From: an uncultured Bacillota bacterium
GTDB taxonomy: Bacteria; Bacillota_I; Bacilli_A; RFN20; CAG-826
Direction: 5' to 3'
NCBI GenBank assembly: GCA_946623775.1
Contig: CAMORJ010000004.1
Coordinates: forward strand, 1 to 42,843
DNA: 42,843 nucleotides
The number at the start of each line of letters is the position of its first letter. The stretch's first letter is position 1. Below, in pieces: positions 34,157 to 41,535 of the stretch. Both the position numbers and the translations under genes were made by a program. The notes beneath the pieces were generated by a model. The model was given only the letters and a program-made list of their open reading frames with translations. It searched no databases and was not told the origin of the DNA.

Positions 34157-34708
34157 ATGAAAGACCACAAGATACTTATCGCTTATTTCTCTCATGGAGG
34201 AGAGAATCTCGTCGATGACGAAATCATCGATATCGGCCCAATTGGGAACACCAAGAAAGCCGCCCAGGAATTAGCTTGTCAGCTAGAGGCTTTGGGATAC
34301 AAGCCCAACTTATTTGAAATTGACGCTCTCATCCCCTACCCCGTCAGCTACGACGAGACCAACGCTAGGGCAAGGCAGGAAAAAGAAGATGGGGCGATGC
34401 CATTGATAAAAGATGGTCCGAACAACTACGAACTTTACGATACTATTTTCCTCGGCTATCCGAACTGGTGGGGAACCGCTCCTGCGCCCGTTTTCTCTTT
34501 CTTGCGCGATCATCAGACTAAAGGAAAGACGCTGGTTCCGTTTGTCACTCACGGCGGGCAGATGTTTATGTATTCCCTGGACGACATCAAAAGCGCGGCG
34601 CCGGAAGCTGAAATCAAAAAAGGATTCGCTATCGCGGCCGCATACCTATCCGCAGCCCCGAGCGTAATAAAGGGTTGGCTAGAATCCAACAAAGACTACT
34701 TTGAATAA
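34157..34708 (+). CDS. Flavodoxin family protein
   Basis: A 183-aa FMN-binding flavodoxin-fold protein (Flavodoxin_4 type). The N-terminal strand ILIAYFSHGGEN (6-17) corresponds to the phosphate loop, GYPNWWGTAPAPVFSFL is the isoalloxazine-side loop, and FVTHGGQMF is the third FMN loop. It probably acts as a small electron carrier or quinone-type reductase in the cytoplasm; the partner is unknown. GAGGT precedes the ATG by seven bases. It is monocistronic, with a strong terminator. Confidence 0.92.
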   Translation: MKDHKILIAYFSHGGENLVDDEIIDIGPIGNTKKAAQELACQLEALGYKPNLFEIDALIPYPVSYDETNARARQEKEDGAMPLIKDGPNNYELYDTIFLGYPNWWGTAPAPVFSFLRDHQTKGKTLVPFVTHGGQMFMYSLDDIKSAAPEAEIKKGFAIAAAYLSAAPSVIKGWLESNKDYFE

Positions 34709-34712
34709 TAAC

Positions 34713-34762
34713 AAAGAAGGCACCTAGAAGCGCTTAAACGCATACACGGGTGCCTTCTTTTA
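34713..34762. terminator. Bidirectional terminator after the flavodoxin gene
   Basis: A 12-bp stem AAAGAAGGCACC with GGTGCCTTCTTT encloses a long loop that itself contains GCG/CGC. T-rich tails lie on both strands. Confidence 0.8.
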
Positions 34763-34775
34763 ATTTTTTTCGGAA

Positions 34776-35336
34776 TCACTGAACCGAGAAATAAACCTGC
34801 GTAAGACGTTCTTCCATGGTCAGATATAAATCCATCTGATTCTCTTTTTCGCGGCCTCGCATCAAGGCGACAACTTCCTGTCGAATATCGTTTGCCTCTG
34901 GAACCAAATGATAGCCAGCTTGCACATAGTCTTCGATTGAGGAAGACAAGGAACATAGATATGGAAGGTGCTTATACGCTTCTTCGCGTTTGGAGATGGA
35001 ATGAGCGAAGGCACAATAAAGAATCGCCATATCGCACATGGGCGAATTTTCTTCTGGGAATGGATAAACTATATCGGTTTCTTCGGATTGAACCCGCCTC
35101 AATTTGTAAAGCTCATAGGCTTTGTATGGCAGAACAGATAACAACTCTTGCTGCATATACATCTCATCGAGAAGGCCATACAAAAATGCAAATACCTCGT
35201 AAAAGCCTGGCGCTTGCGCTTCTCTCCCAACCTTCGATATGAAATCGTCTTCAATCAAGCGAACCAAAACACCAAATCGTCCTGCTTCGGACAAAATGTC
35301 CTCTTCTTGCATGGGTGTTAGGAGTGTATCTTCCAT
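34776..35336 (-). CDS. Hypothetical helical protein
   Basis: A 186-aa soluble protein, acidic and mainly helical (MQEEDILSEAGRFGVLVRLI; LPYKAYELYKLRR). There is no signal peptide, membrane helix or catalytic motif, and it was not recognised. TAAAAT lies 12 bases before the ATG, giving a leader of about five bases and no ribosome site. It follows another unknown gene on the same strand, but a terminator separates them. Confidence 0.72.
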   Translation of the reverse strand: MEDTLLTPMQEEDILSEAGRFGVLVRLIEDDFISKVGREAQAPGFYEVFAFLYGLLDEMYMQQELLSVLPYKAYELYKLRRVQSEETDIVYPFPEENSPMCDMAILYCAFAHSISKREEAYKHLPYLCSLSSSIEDYVQAGYHLVPEANDIRQEVVALMRGREKENQMDLYLTMEERLTQVYFSVQ

Positions 35337-35419
35337 ATCTATAAATGAATTTTAAGCGAAATGTGCAAAGTTTCCACTATTAATTCAGCAGCAAGTAATC
35401 ATTGCATTTGATGCGCCGA

Positions 35420-35445
35420 AGAAAAAGCCCGCATTTTAGCGGGCC
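35420..35445 (-). terminator. Intrinsic terminator after the 279-aa gene
   Basis: GCCCGC-TAAAAT-GCGGGC on the minus strand is followed by TTTTTCTT. Confidence 0.88.
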
Positions 35446-35455
35446 GGTCGTAATA

Positions 35456-36295
35456 TCATTGCTTGACTTTGACTTTTGTAAAGAAAGGCTGGACCCTAAG
35501 TTGGGCTTCTCCGGTATAAACAGGAATTTTAGTAACGCCTTTTTTATTTAGCGACGGCATGCGGAATCTGCCTTGGACGATTCCAATGATGTCGGCTTGC
35601 ATATGATTGTCCACGGATCCTTCGGGCAGTTCCATGGTAAACTGCTTTCTCATTCTGTCGCCGCCTTGGTTGCGAGCGCCGATAACATGAGACTTCTTTT
35701 CCGCTTTCGCGTCCACCAGGATAAAGCCAAACCACGCATCCGGATCCGTGATATTGGTGATGTCAAAACCAACTTTGACCAAGAATATTTTGCGTGTCCT
35801 ATCATGAACTACTTCCGGATCCACATATAAAGAAATGCTGGTGTTGCCGATTGTTTTGCTGACGGTTGTGCCAGCGCCAGCGCCAATTTTATCGTAATCG
35901 ATTCGGAGATACGCTTCGTTGAAACCGTCGTATTTCAGCGCTGCAGCAAGTTTGGAAACCATCAGATTGTAAAGCATCGTCCCGGCTTGGACGGAATAGT
36001 ACTCCTCATCCTCGAAATAATAATGGATGCGGCCGAACAATTCCGCCTGTTTGGTTACATAAAGGAGCAAATAACGCAGGGAGCCTTCCAAATCCAAAAG
36101 GCTGGCTTTCGGGGACAGGATGCATGCATTCACAACTCCGGCCAAATAGCAGATGTGCGAGGCGAGAGTCGACTTGAATTTCTCCAGTGCGCCATCGCAG
36201 GAATACTGAATGAGCGCATTCAAATTGCCGACGGCCTTCTCGCCTTTCAAGAGCAGTCCAAGAGATTGGTCTGTTGAGTCACTTTTGACAATCAT
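35456..36295 (-). CDS. Hypothetical protein (279 aa)
   Basis: The N-terminal half is helical (LLLKGEKAVGNLNALIQYS; LEGSLRYLLLYVTKQAELF). The C-terminal half is beta-rich with an IGAGAGTTVSKTIGNTSISL segment. It has no signal peptide and was not recognised. Fragments with Gln/Lys-rich basic ends (FFTKVKVKQ) give no function. The start at 36295 rather than the TTG at 36313 is decided by TATAAT six bases upstream, which lies inside the longer reading. It shares a 99-base divergent promoter region with the ylmH gene. Confidence 0.75.
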   Translation of the reverse strand: MIVKSDSTDQSLGLLLKGEKAVGNLNALIQYSCDGALEKFKSTLASHICYLAGVVNACILSPKASLLDLEGSLRYLLLYVTKQAELFGRIHYYFEDEEYYSVQAGTMLYNLMVSKLAAALKYDGFNEAYLRIDYDKIGAGAGTTVSKTIGNTSISLYVDPEVVHDRTRKIFLVKVGFDITNITDPDAWFGFILVDAKAEKKSHVIGARNQGGDRMRKQFTMELPEGSVDNHMQADIIGIVQGRFRMPSLNKKGVTKIPVYTGEAQLRVQPFFTKVKVKQ

Positions 36296-36301
36296 GGCTA
36301 A

Positions 36302-36329
36302 ATTATAACCCAAACAGGCATGTTGTCAT
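36302..36329 (-). promoter_or_regulatory. Promoter of the 279-aa gene
   Basis: A good -35 ATGACA and a perfect -10 TATAAT are separated by 16 bp; the ATG comes six bases after. This is one of the clearest leaderless promoters in the window. Confidence 0.7.
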
Positions 36330-36382
36330 TCTATATTCTCTTAAAGAATAGGATTCTTCGAGCGTTCAAAACATGCGAATGC

Positions 36383-36388
36383 TAATAT
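36383..36388 (+). promoter_or_regulatory. -10 box of the ylmH gene
   Basis: TAATAT followed by AGTTTC and the ATG; no ribosome site. Confidence 0.45.
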
Positions 36389-36394
36389 AGTTTC

Positions 36395-37153
36395 ATGGAT
36401 CCACATGAGATTGCGCATATAAAAGAGTTGTCCAGCGTGGCCTTGGAAAAAGGGTTTTTGACAGCTAGTCATTTTCTAAGGCCGGAAGAGATCGACGATG
36501 TGAGGGCATTGCATCTGAACAATGTCATTTTCATCGGTGGGCACGACGATTATGAACGTGGCATCGCCGTATTTTTACCAGACTATTTGTCCGCGGCGGA
36601 GGCCATGAAAAACGAAGCCGAGGACAATCAGCTAATTTGCTGCATGAAGATTGATGTATTGGGCGGAAGGTTTGCAGGAAAGCTTACGCATCGCGATTTT
36701 CTTGGCGCGATTCTATCGCTTGGGGTAAAACGTGAATTCGTTGGGGATATTCTTTTCGACAAAGGAATCGCTTACGTTTTCGTTTTATCCTCCATTGCTC
36801 CCGAAATAGAAAACGGGCTGTCGCAAGCGAAGCACGAGAAACTCTCCGTTGAACGCATCCCCTGCTCCGACTGCCCCGCAAAAGTCGTTTTCACGAAAAA
36901 GGAGCTACCCGTGTCATCGTTAAGACTCGATTTGGCAGTTGCATCAGCCTTCCATTTGTCGAGAGAAGAAGCAAAGCGAACCATTGAAGGCGGATTGGTA
37001 ATGGTGGGCGGTTTGGAAAGAATAGAGCCATCAACCCCTCTCAAAGAAGGAATGCGAATCTCGCTTAAAGGGCACGGCAAATTCATTTATTCGGGAGTAA
37101 CTGGGCAATCCAAAAAAGGTAAAACGATCATTGAAATCGCTATCTATAAATAA
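36395..37153 (+). CDS. ylmH: YlmH-family S4-domain RNA-binding protein
   Basis: A 252-aa protein. The N-terminal two thirds match the YlmH fold (IFIGGHDDYERGIAVFLPDY; LTHRDFLGAILSLGVKRE). An S4 RNA-binding domain lies at about 173-240 (SSLRLDLAVASAFHLSREEA, then GGLVMVGGLER). In Bacillus, YlmH (RqcP2) works in ribosome-associated quality control at stalled 50S subunits. It is usually beside cell-division genes (sepF, divIVA); here it is next to a HAD phosphatase and unknown genes, so that cluster is not conserved. The message is predicted to be leaderless. Confidence 0.9.
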   Translation: MDPHEIAHIKELSSVALEKGFLTASHFLRPEEIDDVRALHLNNVIFIGGHDDYERGIAVFLPDYLSAAEAMKNEAEDNQLICCMKIDVLGGRFAGKLTHRDFLGAILSLGVKREFVGDILFDKGIAYVFVLSSIAPEIENGLSQAKHEKLSVERIPCSDCPAKVVFTKKELPVSSLRLDLAVASAFHLSREEAKRTIEGGLVMVGGLERIEPSTPLKEGMRISLKGHGKFIYSGVTGQSKKGKTIIEIAIYK

Positions 37154-37179
37154 TCGTTTTATTGATGGTCCCGTTGTCG

Positions 37180-37185
37180 CATAAT
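37180..37185 (+). promoter_or_regulatory. -10 box of the HAD gene
   Basis: CATAAT followed by GAACCC and the ATG. There is no good -35. Confidence 0.5.
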
Positions 37186-37191
37186 GAACCC

Positions 37192-37836
37192 ATGAATTTT
37201 GAAACAGTGGTTTTTGATTACAACGGGACCTTAATCGACGATACCGATTTGTGTCATGAGCTTTTGAATAAGCTTCTGACCCTTAGGGGGCACCCGACCG
37301 TTACCAGAGAGCGCTATCTTGATATATTCCAATTCCCTATAAAGTCATATTATGTGGCGGCAGGTTTCGATTTCGCCACCGGGCGTGACGAATATGAGCC
37401 GTTGGCGAGGATCTTTACCGATGACTATCTGGCCCGCTATCCGAAAGAATGCCATTTATTCGATGATGTAATCTCTAGTTTTCAATCGCTTAAAGGAAAA
37501 GAGCTTCTGGTAATTTCGGCAACAGACCAACAATATCTGGACGAAGAGCTGAAACATTACGGCATCTGGGAGTATCTAACCGCCGCAGTGGGAATCAAAG
37601 GGATTGAAATCAATTCAAAATTAAAAGAGGCCGTATCTTATTTTTCTAATCATCCGCACGATATGGAAAAAGTTCTTTTCGTCGGAGACACCGACCATGA
37701 TGTGGAAGTGGCCAGAGCCATCGGGGCAAGGATTGCTTTGATTTCGAGGGGCCATCAATCCATAGAAAGACTTCAAAAAGCCAAACCAAACTTTATTTTC
37801 GGGTCAATCGAAGAAATGGTTAAAAACCTGTTTTAA
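37192..37836 (+). CDS. HAD-superfamily hydrolase
   Basis: A 214-aa protein resembling phosphoglycolate-phosphatase-type HADs. Motif I is FDYNGTLIDD (8-17) with nucleophile D9, motif II is VISATD, the Lys is in KLKEA, and motif III/IV is FVGDTDHDVEVA. A helical cap lies between motifs I and II. Motif I has Asn at the position two after the nucleophile where the acid/base Asp is normal, so catalysis may be slow or altered. The start at 37192 fits CATAAT six bases upstream; the in-frame ATG at 37162 lies before the predicted transcription start. The stop overlaps the stop of the convergent gene. Confidence 0.88.
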   Translation: MNFETVVFDYNGTLIDDTDLCHELLNKLLTLRGHPTVTRERYLDIFQFPIKSYYVAAGFDFATGRDEYEPLARIFTDDYLARYPKECHLFDDVISSFQSLKGKELLVISATDQQYLDEELKHYGIWEYLTAAVGIKGIEINSKLKEAVSYFSNHPHDMEKVLFVGDTDHDVEVARAIGARIALISRGHQSIERLQKAKPNFIFGSIEEMVKNLF

Positions 37837-38285
37837 TTTTCAAACAATCCGTCAATCTTCTTAAACTCACCGAGGAGCTCTTCCTCGGTTTTTTGTTGAA
37901 CCAAAAGCGAGTGTGCAAGGTCAATGTATTCCTGCTCGGGATTCTCACGAAGAACGGAAATCTCTTTTTTTATAAATTCGATAGTTTCAGAGTTTGGAGG
38001 AAAGCGATCATTCTCATCGTGAGAAAGAAGGAAGAAAACGTTCGCGATAGGCTCGGCAGGAAAATCAATGACTTCATTATTTGATGAGGAAATTTGATTC
38101 TTTAAAGTCAATTCAAGAATCATTTCGTTCATAGCATTGAATTCATTCTTGGAAAGATCGGCGTCTGACAACAAACAGGCAGCCGCATGGTAAGCAATCC
38201 TTTTGTCATCAAGTTGCAAATCGAGTCCTTCGCGCTGATCCGCGATGCATTGAATTAAAGAGGAATAAAGTTTTATGAGTTCCAT
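37833..38285 (-). CDS. Hypothetical partner of the XRE regulator (150 aa)
   Basis: An acidic, helical, soluble protein (pattern RIAYHAAACLLSDADLSKNE; ENPEQEYIDLAHSLLVQQ) of no recognised family, with no HExxH or other catalytic motif. GGAG eight bases before the ATG at 38285 decides the start, although the frame continues upstream to 38351. It begins about 100 bases after the XRE gene on the same strand, so co-transcription is likely. The pairing could be a regulator with its effector or a toxin-antitoxin-like pair, but nothing in the sequence proves it. Its stop overlaps that of the HAD gene. Confidence 0.75.
   Translation of the reverse strand: MELIKLYSSLIQCIADQREGLDLQLDDKRIAYHAAACLLSDADLSKNEFNAMNEMILELTLKNQISSSNNEVIDFPAEPIANVFFLLSHDENDRFPPNSETIEFIKKEISVLRENPEQEYIDLAHSLLVQQKTEEELLGEFKKIDGLFEN
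37869..37894 (+). terminator. Terminator of the HAD gene, inside the opposing coding sequence
   Basis: A perfect 8-bp stem ACCGAGGA/TCCTCGGT with a five-base loop leads into TTTTTT on the plus strand. It lies wholly in the last codons of the convergent 150-aa gene. Confidence 0.85.
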
Positions 38286-38388
38286 ATCGTTTCTCCAGTT
38301 TCCATTCACGTTGTCGAACATAGCAGTTTTTGAAGATAACAGCCACATCAAATATGCAACGAATTTATAAAAGGCAAAAAATGGAAAA

Positions 38389-38757
38389 TTACTTCTTTTT
38401 AGGCTCTTTTATTATTGACGCAATTTGACGCTTTTTATCATAGTCCAATTCATCGCTTAAAACTGCCGATAAAATGTTTTTGTCCATCGGAGACAAAGAA
38501 CCAATATCAATCGAAATGACGTTCGATGAAGCGAGCCTGGCTTTTACTAACGAGGACTTATAACGAACCGCATTCGGATAGTTGGAGATTAGCAGACCAT
38601 CCAACGACGCGGGGATATTCCTAAGCCCACGTTCAATCTCGGAAAGATACGCAGGAGACAGACCAAGCTTGGCAGACATCATCCGGAGGCTATCTCCAGA
38701 TTCAATACGAATCCTCATCAATAATTCGCCGTATTTTGTAGGTCCTTGAATAGCCAT
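38389..38757 (-). CDS. XRE-family HTH regulator (122 aa)
   Basis: The HTH is at about residues 8-62 (YGELLMRIRIESGDSLRMMS, then LGLSPAYLSEIERGLRNIP). It is followed by a short tail with a dimer-like helix (LSPMDKNILSAVLSDEL) and a basic C-terminus. The start at 38757 is set by TACTAT six bases upstream with a -35 at 17 bp; the longer frame to 38790 overlaps this promoter. A 17-bp palindrome over the -35 (38785-38801) suggests autorepression. The 150-aa gene follows on the same strand. Confidence 0.87.
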   Translation of the reverse strand: MAIQGPTKYGELLMRIRIESGDSLRMMSAKLGLSPAYLSEIERGLRNIPASLDGLLISNYPNAVRYKSSLVKARLASSNVISIDIGSLSPMDKNILSAVLSDELDYDKKRQIASIIKEPKKK

Positions 38758-38763
38758 GCAAAT

Positions 38764-38801
38764 ATAGTAATACAAATGCGTTTTGTTCACAAGTTGTAAA
38801 C
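38764..38801 (-). promoter_or_regulatory. Promoter and probable operator of the XRE gene
   Basis: -35 TTGTGA (38787-38792) and -10 TACTAT (38764-38769) are separated by 17 bp. The palindrome GTTCACAAGTTGTAAAC (38785-38801; one mismatched pair) covers the -35. The ATG is six bases past the -10, so the message is leaderless. Confidence 0.65.
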
Positions 38802-38870
38802 GGAGTTCTCAGGTGTTTTTCGGTGTTGGAAAAAACACAATTTATGACCGACTATCAAACTTTATGTCCA

Positions 38871-39263
38871 ATGAGTAATCGACAAATTGTTGAGCATAGA
38901 TTTTGGTTAAATAAAGCAAAGCACAACACACTATTAGCCCAAAATAATGAATTAAAGAAGTAAGAGAAAAGGTCAAAGAATTGCCGAACAAGCAGAGAAG
39001 GAATAAACGTTAAAACACGGCTTAGACACAAGCTGGCTTGAATGCTAGTTCTCCATTAGAATCCAGGTTTTAGGATCTTGCGTGTGGAAGGATTCATAAC
39101 AAATTGTCATTCCAGATCATCTGTCACGATTACCTTGCTGTAGCTAAAATAGACATGAAGAATCCAATCGATGAACCGTCATTATTAGGTTGGGGTATTT
39201 AGCAACTCCCATTTTAGTTATGCATTAAAGTATCAGGCGATTCATAATCTCAGCAATGGTTTT
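38871..39263 (+). pseudogene. Possible decayed gene fragments in the AT-rich gap
   Basis: Several short protein-like stretches occur in different frames of the plus strand with stops between them: MSNRQIVEHRFWLNKAKHNT at 38871, then KEVREKVKELPNKQRRNKR, then DYLAVAKIDMKNPIDEPSLL ending at a TAG at 39200, and SNSHFSYALKYQAIHNLSNG from 39201. They could be remains of one gene of about 130 codons broken by frameshifts. The stretches are short enough to arise by chance, and the family was not recognised. Confidence 0.25.
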
Positions 39264-39317
39264 AGTTGACAATATTTCTTGTATTATTTTTTTTGAAATT
39301 GTCGGATCGAACATCTA

Positions 39318-39470
39318 AAAGTCAAATATATAGCTTTGCTCCAGTTTGTCCATCTTTTGTAAACAGATAATTTGAGCTTTATGATTAATTATTAAACTTA
39401 TTTTACGGAAAGTTTATCCGATAGAAAGTCATTTATATATCAATGCTGTACATTTTTTGTAAACAAATCT
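39318..39470. repeat. Imperfect direct repeat with TTGTAAAC boxes
   Basis: About 50 bp occurs twice (39318-39366 and 39425-39466). Both copies start AAAGTCA, then TATAT, GCT, and end TTTTGTAAACA. The TTGTAAAC boxes are exactly 100 bp apart (39357, 39457) and match one half of the XRE operator at 38794-38801. The surrounding 400 bp is very AT-rich. Confidence 0.5.
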
Positions 39471-39710
39471 TGATTTTGATTTTTCTTAGTTTTATTGACT
39501 TTCTTTTCCCGCCATTTTTTTCTGGTGAAATATGTATCTACGAAAATATATTCGATATCCTGCATCTTTTCCGATATTTCTCCCAAAAATCGTTTATCCG
39601 CTCCATTTTATACAATGTATAGTAATCTTTGGTTTTATTATGTATATCCGAATTTTCTACATCACTTTTATTCCTGGCTGTCTAGGTGCATTCATTTTCC
39701 CAATCAAAGG

Positions 39711-39750
39711 CACTAAAAAAGCGGTCATTTGATGCAATGCCGCTTTGATT
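39711..39750 (-). terminator. Intrinsic terminator after fruK
   Basis: On the minus strand AAAGCGG pairs with CCGCTTT, with an inner CATT/AATG stem, followed by TTTTTTAG. Confidence 0.8.
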
Positions 39751-39770
39751 CATTTGATTGAGTTTCCTTC

Positions 39771-40670
39771 TTAACTATCGTGAAACAACGCCATTGCGGA
39801 TTCTAACGTCGCCAGCTCATCAGAGAACGCAGATGCGCTTCCTGCGCAGCATGCAAACCGAGCGCACTCCTCATTGGGCCACCCCTTAATCATCCCGTAT
39901 AGATATCCTGCAACCGTTGAGTCGCCTGCACCCACAGAGTTTACAAGCACTCCTTTCGGAGCTTCAATTCGGTAGTCTTCGCCGCTGTTGTTTCGATAAT
40001 AAAGCCCGTCAGCTCCCAAACTAACAATGACGTTTTCGGCGCCTGCCGTTATAAGTTCCTGAGCCGCGGCCCTCATTTCATCTTCGGTTTGGATTCTTCT
40101 GCCTAATGTTTCTTCAAGTTCTTCTATGTTCGGCTTTACGAGGAATGGGCCATGTTTTAGGGCTTGCAATAATCTTTTGCCGTAAGTGTCAACGATAAAA
40201 CGTATTCCCCTCAGTTTCAGACTTGCCAGAAGATGCAGATATTGATCGTCGGTCATCGTTTTGGGGTATTTCCCACAGAAACAGACAATGTCACCTTCTT
40301 TGTATCGAAGCAGTTTTTCAAATAATTCTTCGATATCTTGCTCCTGGTAAACTGGCCCAACGCCATCGATTGCGGTCTCTGAAGGGGAAGCGATTTTCCA
40401 GTTGACTCTGGTAATCCCTTCAACGCGCACAAAATCGGTATTGATGCCTTCATTGTGGAGATAATCCAAGATAAAGTTCCCGGTGAAACCTCCTAGAAAT
40501 CCGGTTGCCACCGAAGGAATTCCGAAATTATTCAGCACACGAGATACGTTGATTCCTTTTCCGCCCGGCAGAATCTTTTCTTTGATGGCCCTGTTGATTT
40601 CGCCTTCGCGAAAAGAATCTAAATCAACGATGTAATCAACTGCCGGAGAGCAAGTTACTGTAACAATCAT
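39771..40670 (-). CDS. fruK: 1-phosphofructokinase (PfkB family)
   Basis: A 299-aa cytoplasmic kinase converting fructose 1-phosphate to fructose 1,6-bisphosphate. PfkB motifs are PGGKGINVSRVLNNFG (35-50), GFLGGFTGNFI, the KPNIEELE segment typical of FruK/LacC, and NSVGAGDSTVAGYLYG with the catalytic Asp near residue 255. Tagatose-6-phosphate kinase is the main alternative. No fructose PTS (fruA) or DeoR regulator gene is adjacent, which is unusual for fruK. It follows znuB by 19 bases without a ribosome site, and TATCAT seven bases before the ATG may give it its own leaderless transcript. Confidence 0.88.
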   Translation of the reverse strand: MIVTVTCSPAVDYIVDLDSFREGEINRAIKEKILPGGKGINVSRVLNNFGIPSVATGFLGGFTGNFILDYLHNEGINTDFVRVEGITRVNWKIASPSETAIDGVGPVYQEQDIEELFEKLLRYKEGDIVCFCGKYPKTMTDDQYLHLLASLKLRGIRFIVDTYGKRLLQALKHGPFLVKPNIEELEETLGRRIQTEDEMRAAAQELITAGAENVIVSLGADGLYYRNNSGEDYRIEAPKGVLVNSVGAGDSTVAGYLYGMIKGWPNEECARFACCAGSASAFSDELATLESAMALFHDS

Positions 40671-40677
40671 ATGAACA

Positions 40678-40683
40678 ATGATA
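40678..40683 (-). promoter_or_regulatory. Possible -10 box of fruK
   Basis: TATCAT in the gap between znuB and fruK, seven bases before the ATG. No -35 was recognised. Confidence 0.35.
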
Positions 40684-40689
40684 TCAAAC

Positions 40690-41535
40690 CTACGAGCCTT
40701 TGGGCTTTTTCCTTTTCCGGATGCCAGTAATAATAATGGTCACGATCAATACAATTAGATTAACCATAACTATGACGCCACCGACGTGGAGCGAAATGGA
40801 AAAAGCCAAAAACAAACCCACAATCGCGCTGGCGAGCGAACAAACGATTGCAAGGATGTTTGTCATGAAGTTGGATTTGCCTCCACGCAGCGCGCACGCA
40901 ACCGGTATTGAGATAAAGCTGCTCACGAGCAAAGACCCGATTGTGTTGCTTGCCGCCGCAACGATCATCGAAGTAATGACGGTGTCAATCAGAGAAAGCG
41001 GAACGACCTTTACGCCATTGGCTTTAGCTTCAATCTCACTATAAGAAAGAAGCATATTCGAACGATAAAAGAGTATTTCGTAAACCAGTCCAGCCGCGCA
41101 GATCGCCCCCAAAGCAATCACCTGATCCCAACTAACGGTAAACAGCGAGCCAAACAAATAGGACTCGAACCTGCTGGATGAGGAGAAATTGCCGAGAATG
41201 CCGGTCAAACCCAAAGAAAAGCTCAGGATGATCGTAAGAGATAATTCAGAATACTTCGGGAATTTCCTTCGAATCGCTTCAATCAGAATGGATGCGATTG
41301 CCGAAAACACGATTGCCCACACCATCGGCAAACCTCCGCTGATAAGGCCTATGGCAATACCAGCCAAAGAGGTATGGCTCAAAGTGTCCGCAATCATCGA
41401 CGCGCCTCTTCCTGCGAGCCTTACGCCAACCAAAGGAAGGACCAAGGAGAGAATCGCCACGATCAATAAAGCGCGATTGAAAAACGAAAAAGAGAAGGCA
41501 TCGAATGGATTCATGATATCCAAGAGGGAAATCAT
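40690..41535 (-). CDS. znuB: Zinc/manganese ABC transporter permease
   Basis: A 281-aa ABC-3 family permease with about eight or nine membrane helices. Typical features are LPLVGVRLAGRGASMIADTL and SHTSLAGIAIGL near the N-terminus and a GSLLVSSFISIPVACAL segment, the usual ABC-3 coupling region. The start at 41535 is chosen because GGAGG lies seven bases upstream and the ATG overlaps the znuC stop (ATGA). With ZnuC and the binding protein it forms a metal uptake system in the cytoplasmic membrane. Zinc or manganese cannot be told apart by eye. Confidence 0.92.
   Translation of the reverse strand: MISLLDIMNPFDAFSFSFFNRALLIVAILSLVLPLVGVRLAGRGASMIADTLSHTSLAGIAIGLISGGLPMVWAIVFSAIASILIEAIRRKFPKYSELSLTIILSFSLGLTGILGNFSSSSRFESYLFGSLFTVSWDQVIALGAICAAGLVYEILFYRSNMLLSYSEIEAKANGVKVVPLSLIDTVITSMIVAAASNTIGSLLVSSFISIPVACALRGGKSNFMTNILAIVCSLASAIVGLFLAFSISLHVGGVIVMVNLIVLIVTIIITGIRKRKKPKGS

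Noticed and set aside
39495..39732. Two overlapping small frames (73 and 66 codons), one hydrophobic and able to form a membrane helix
   Set aside because: They lie in AT-rich DNA, where such hydrophobic frames arise easily. There is only a weak ribosome site, and one runs into the fruK terminator. A small membrane peptide cannot be fully excluded.
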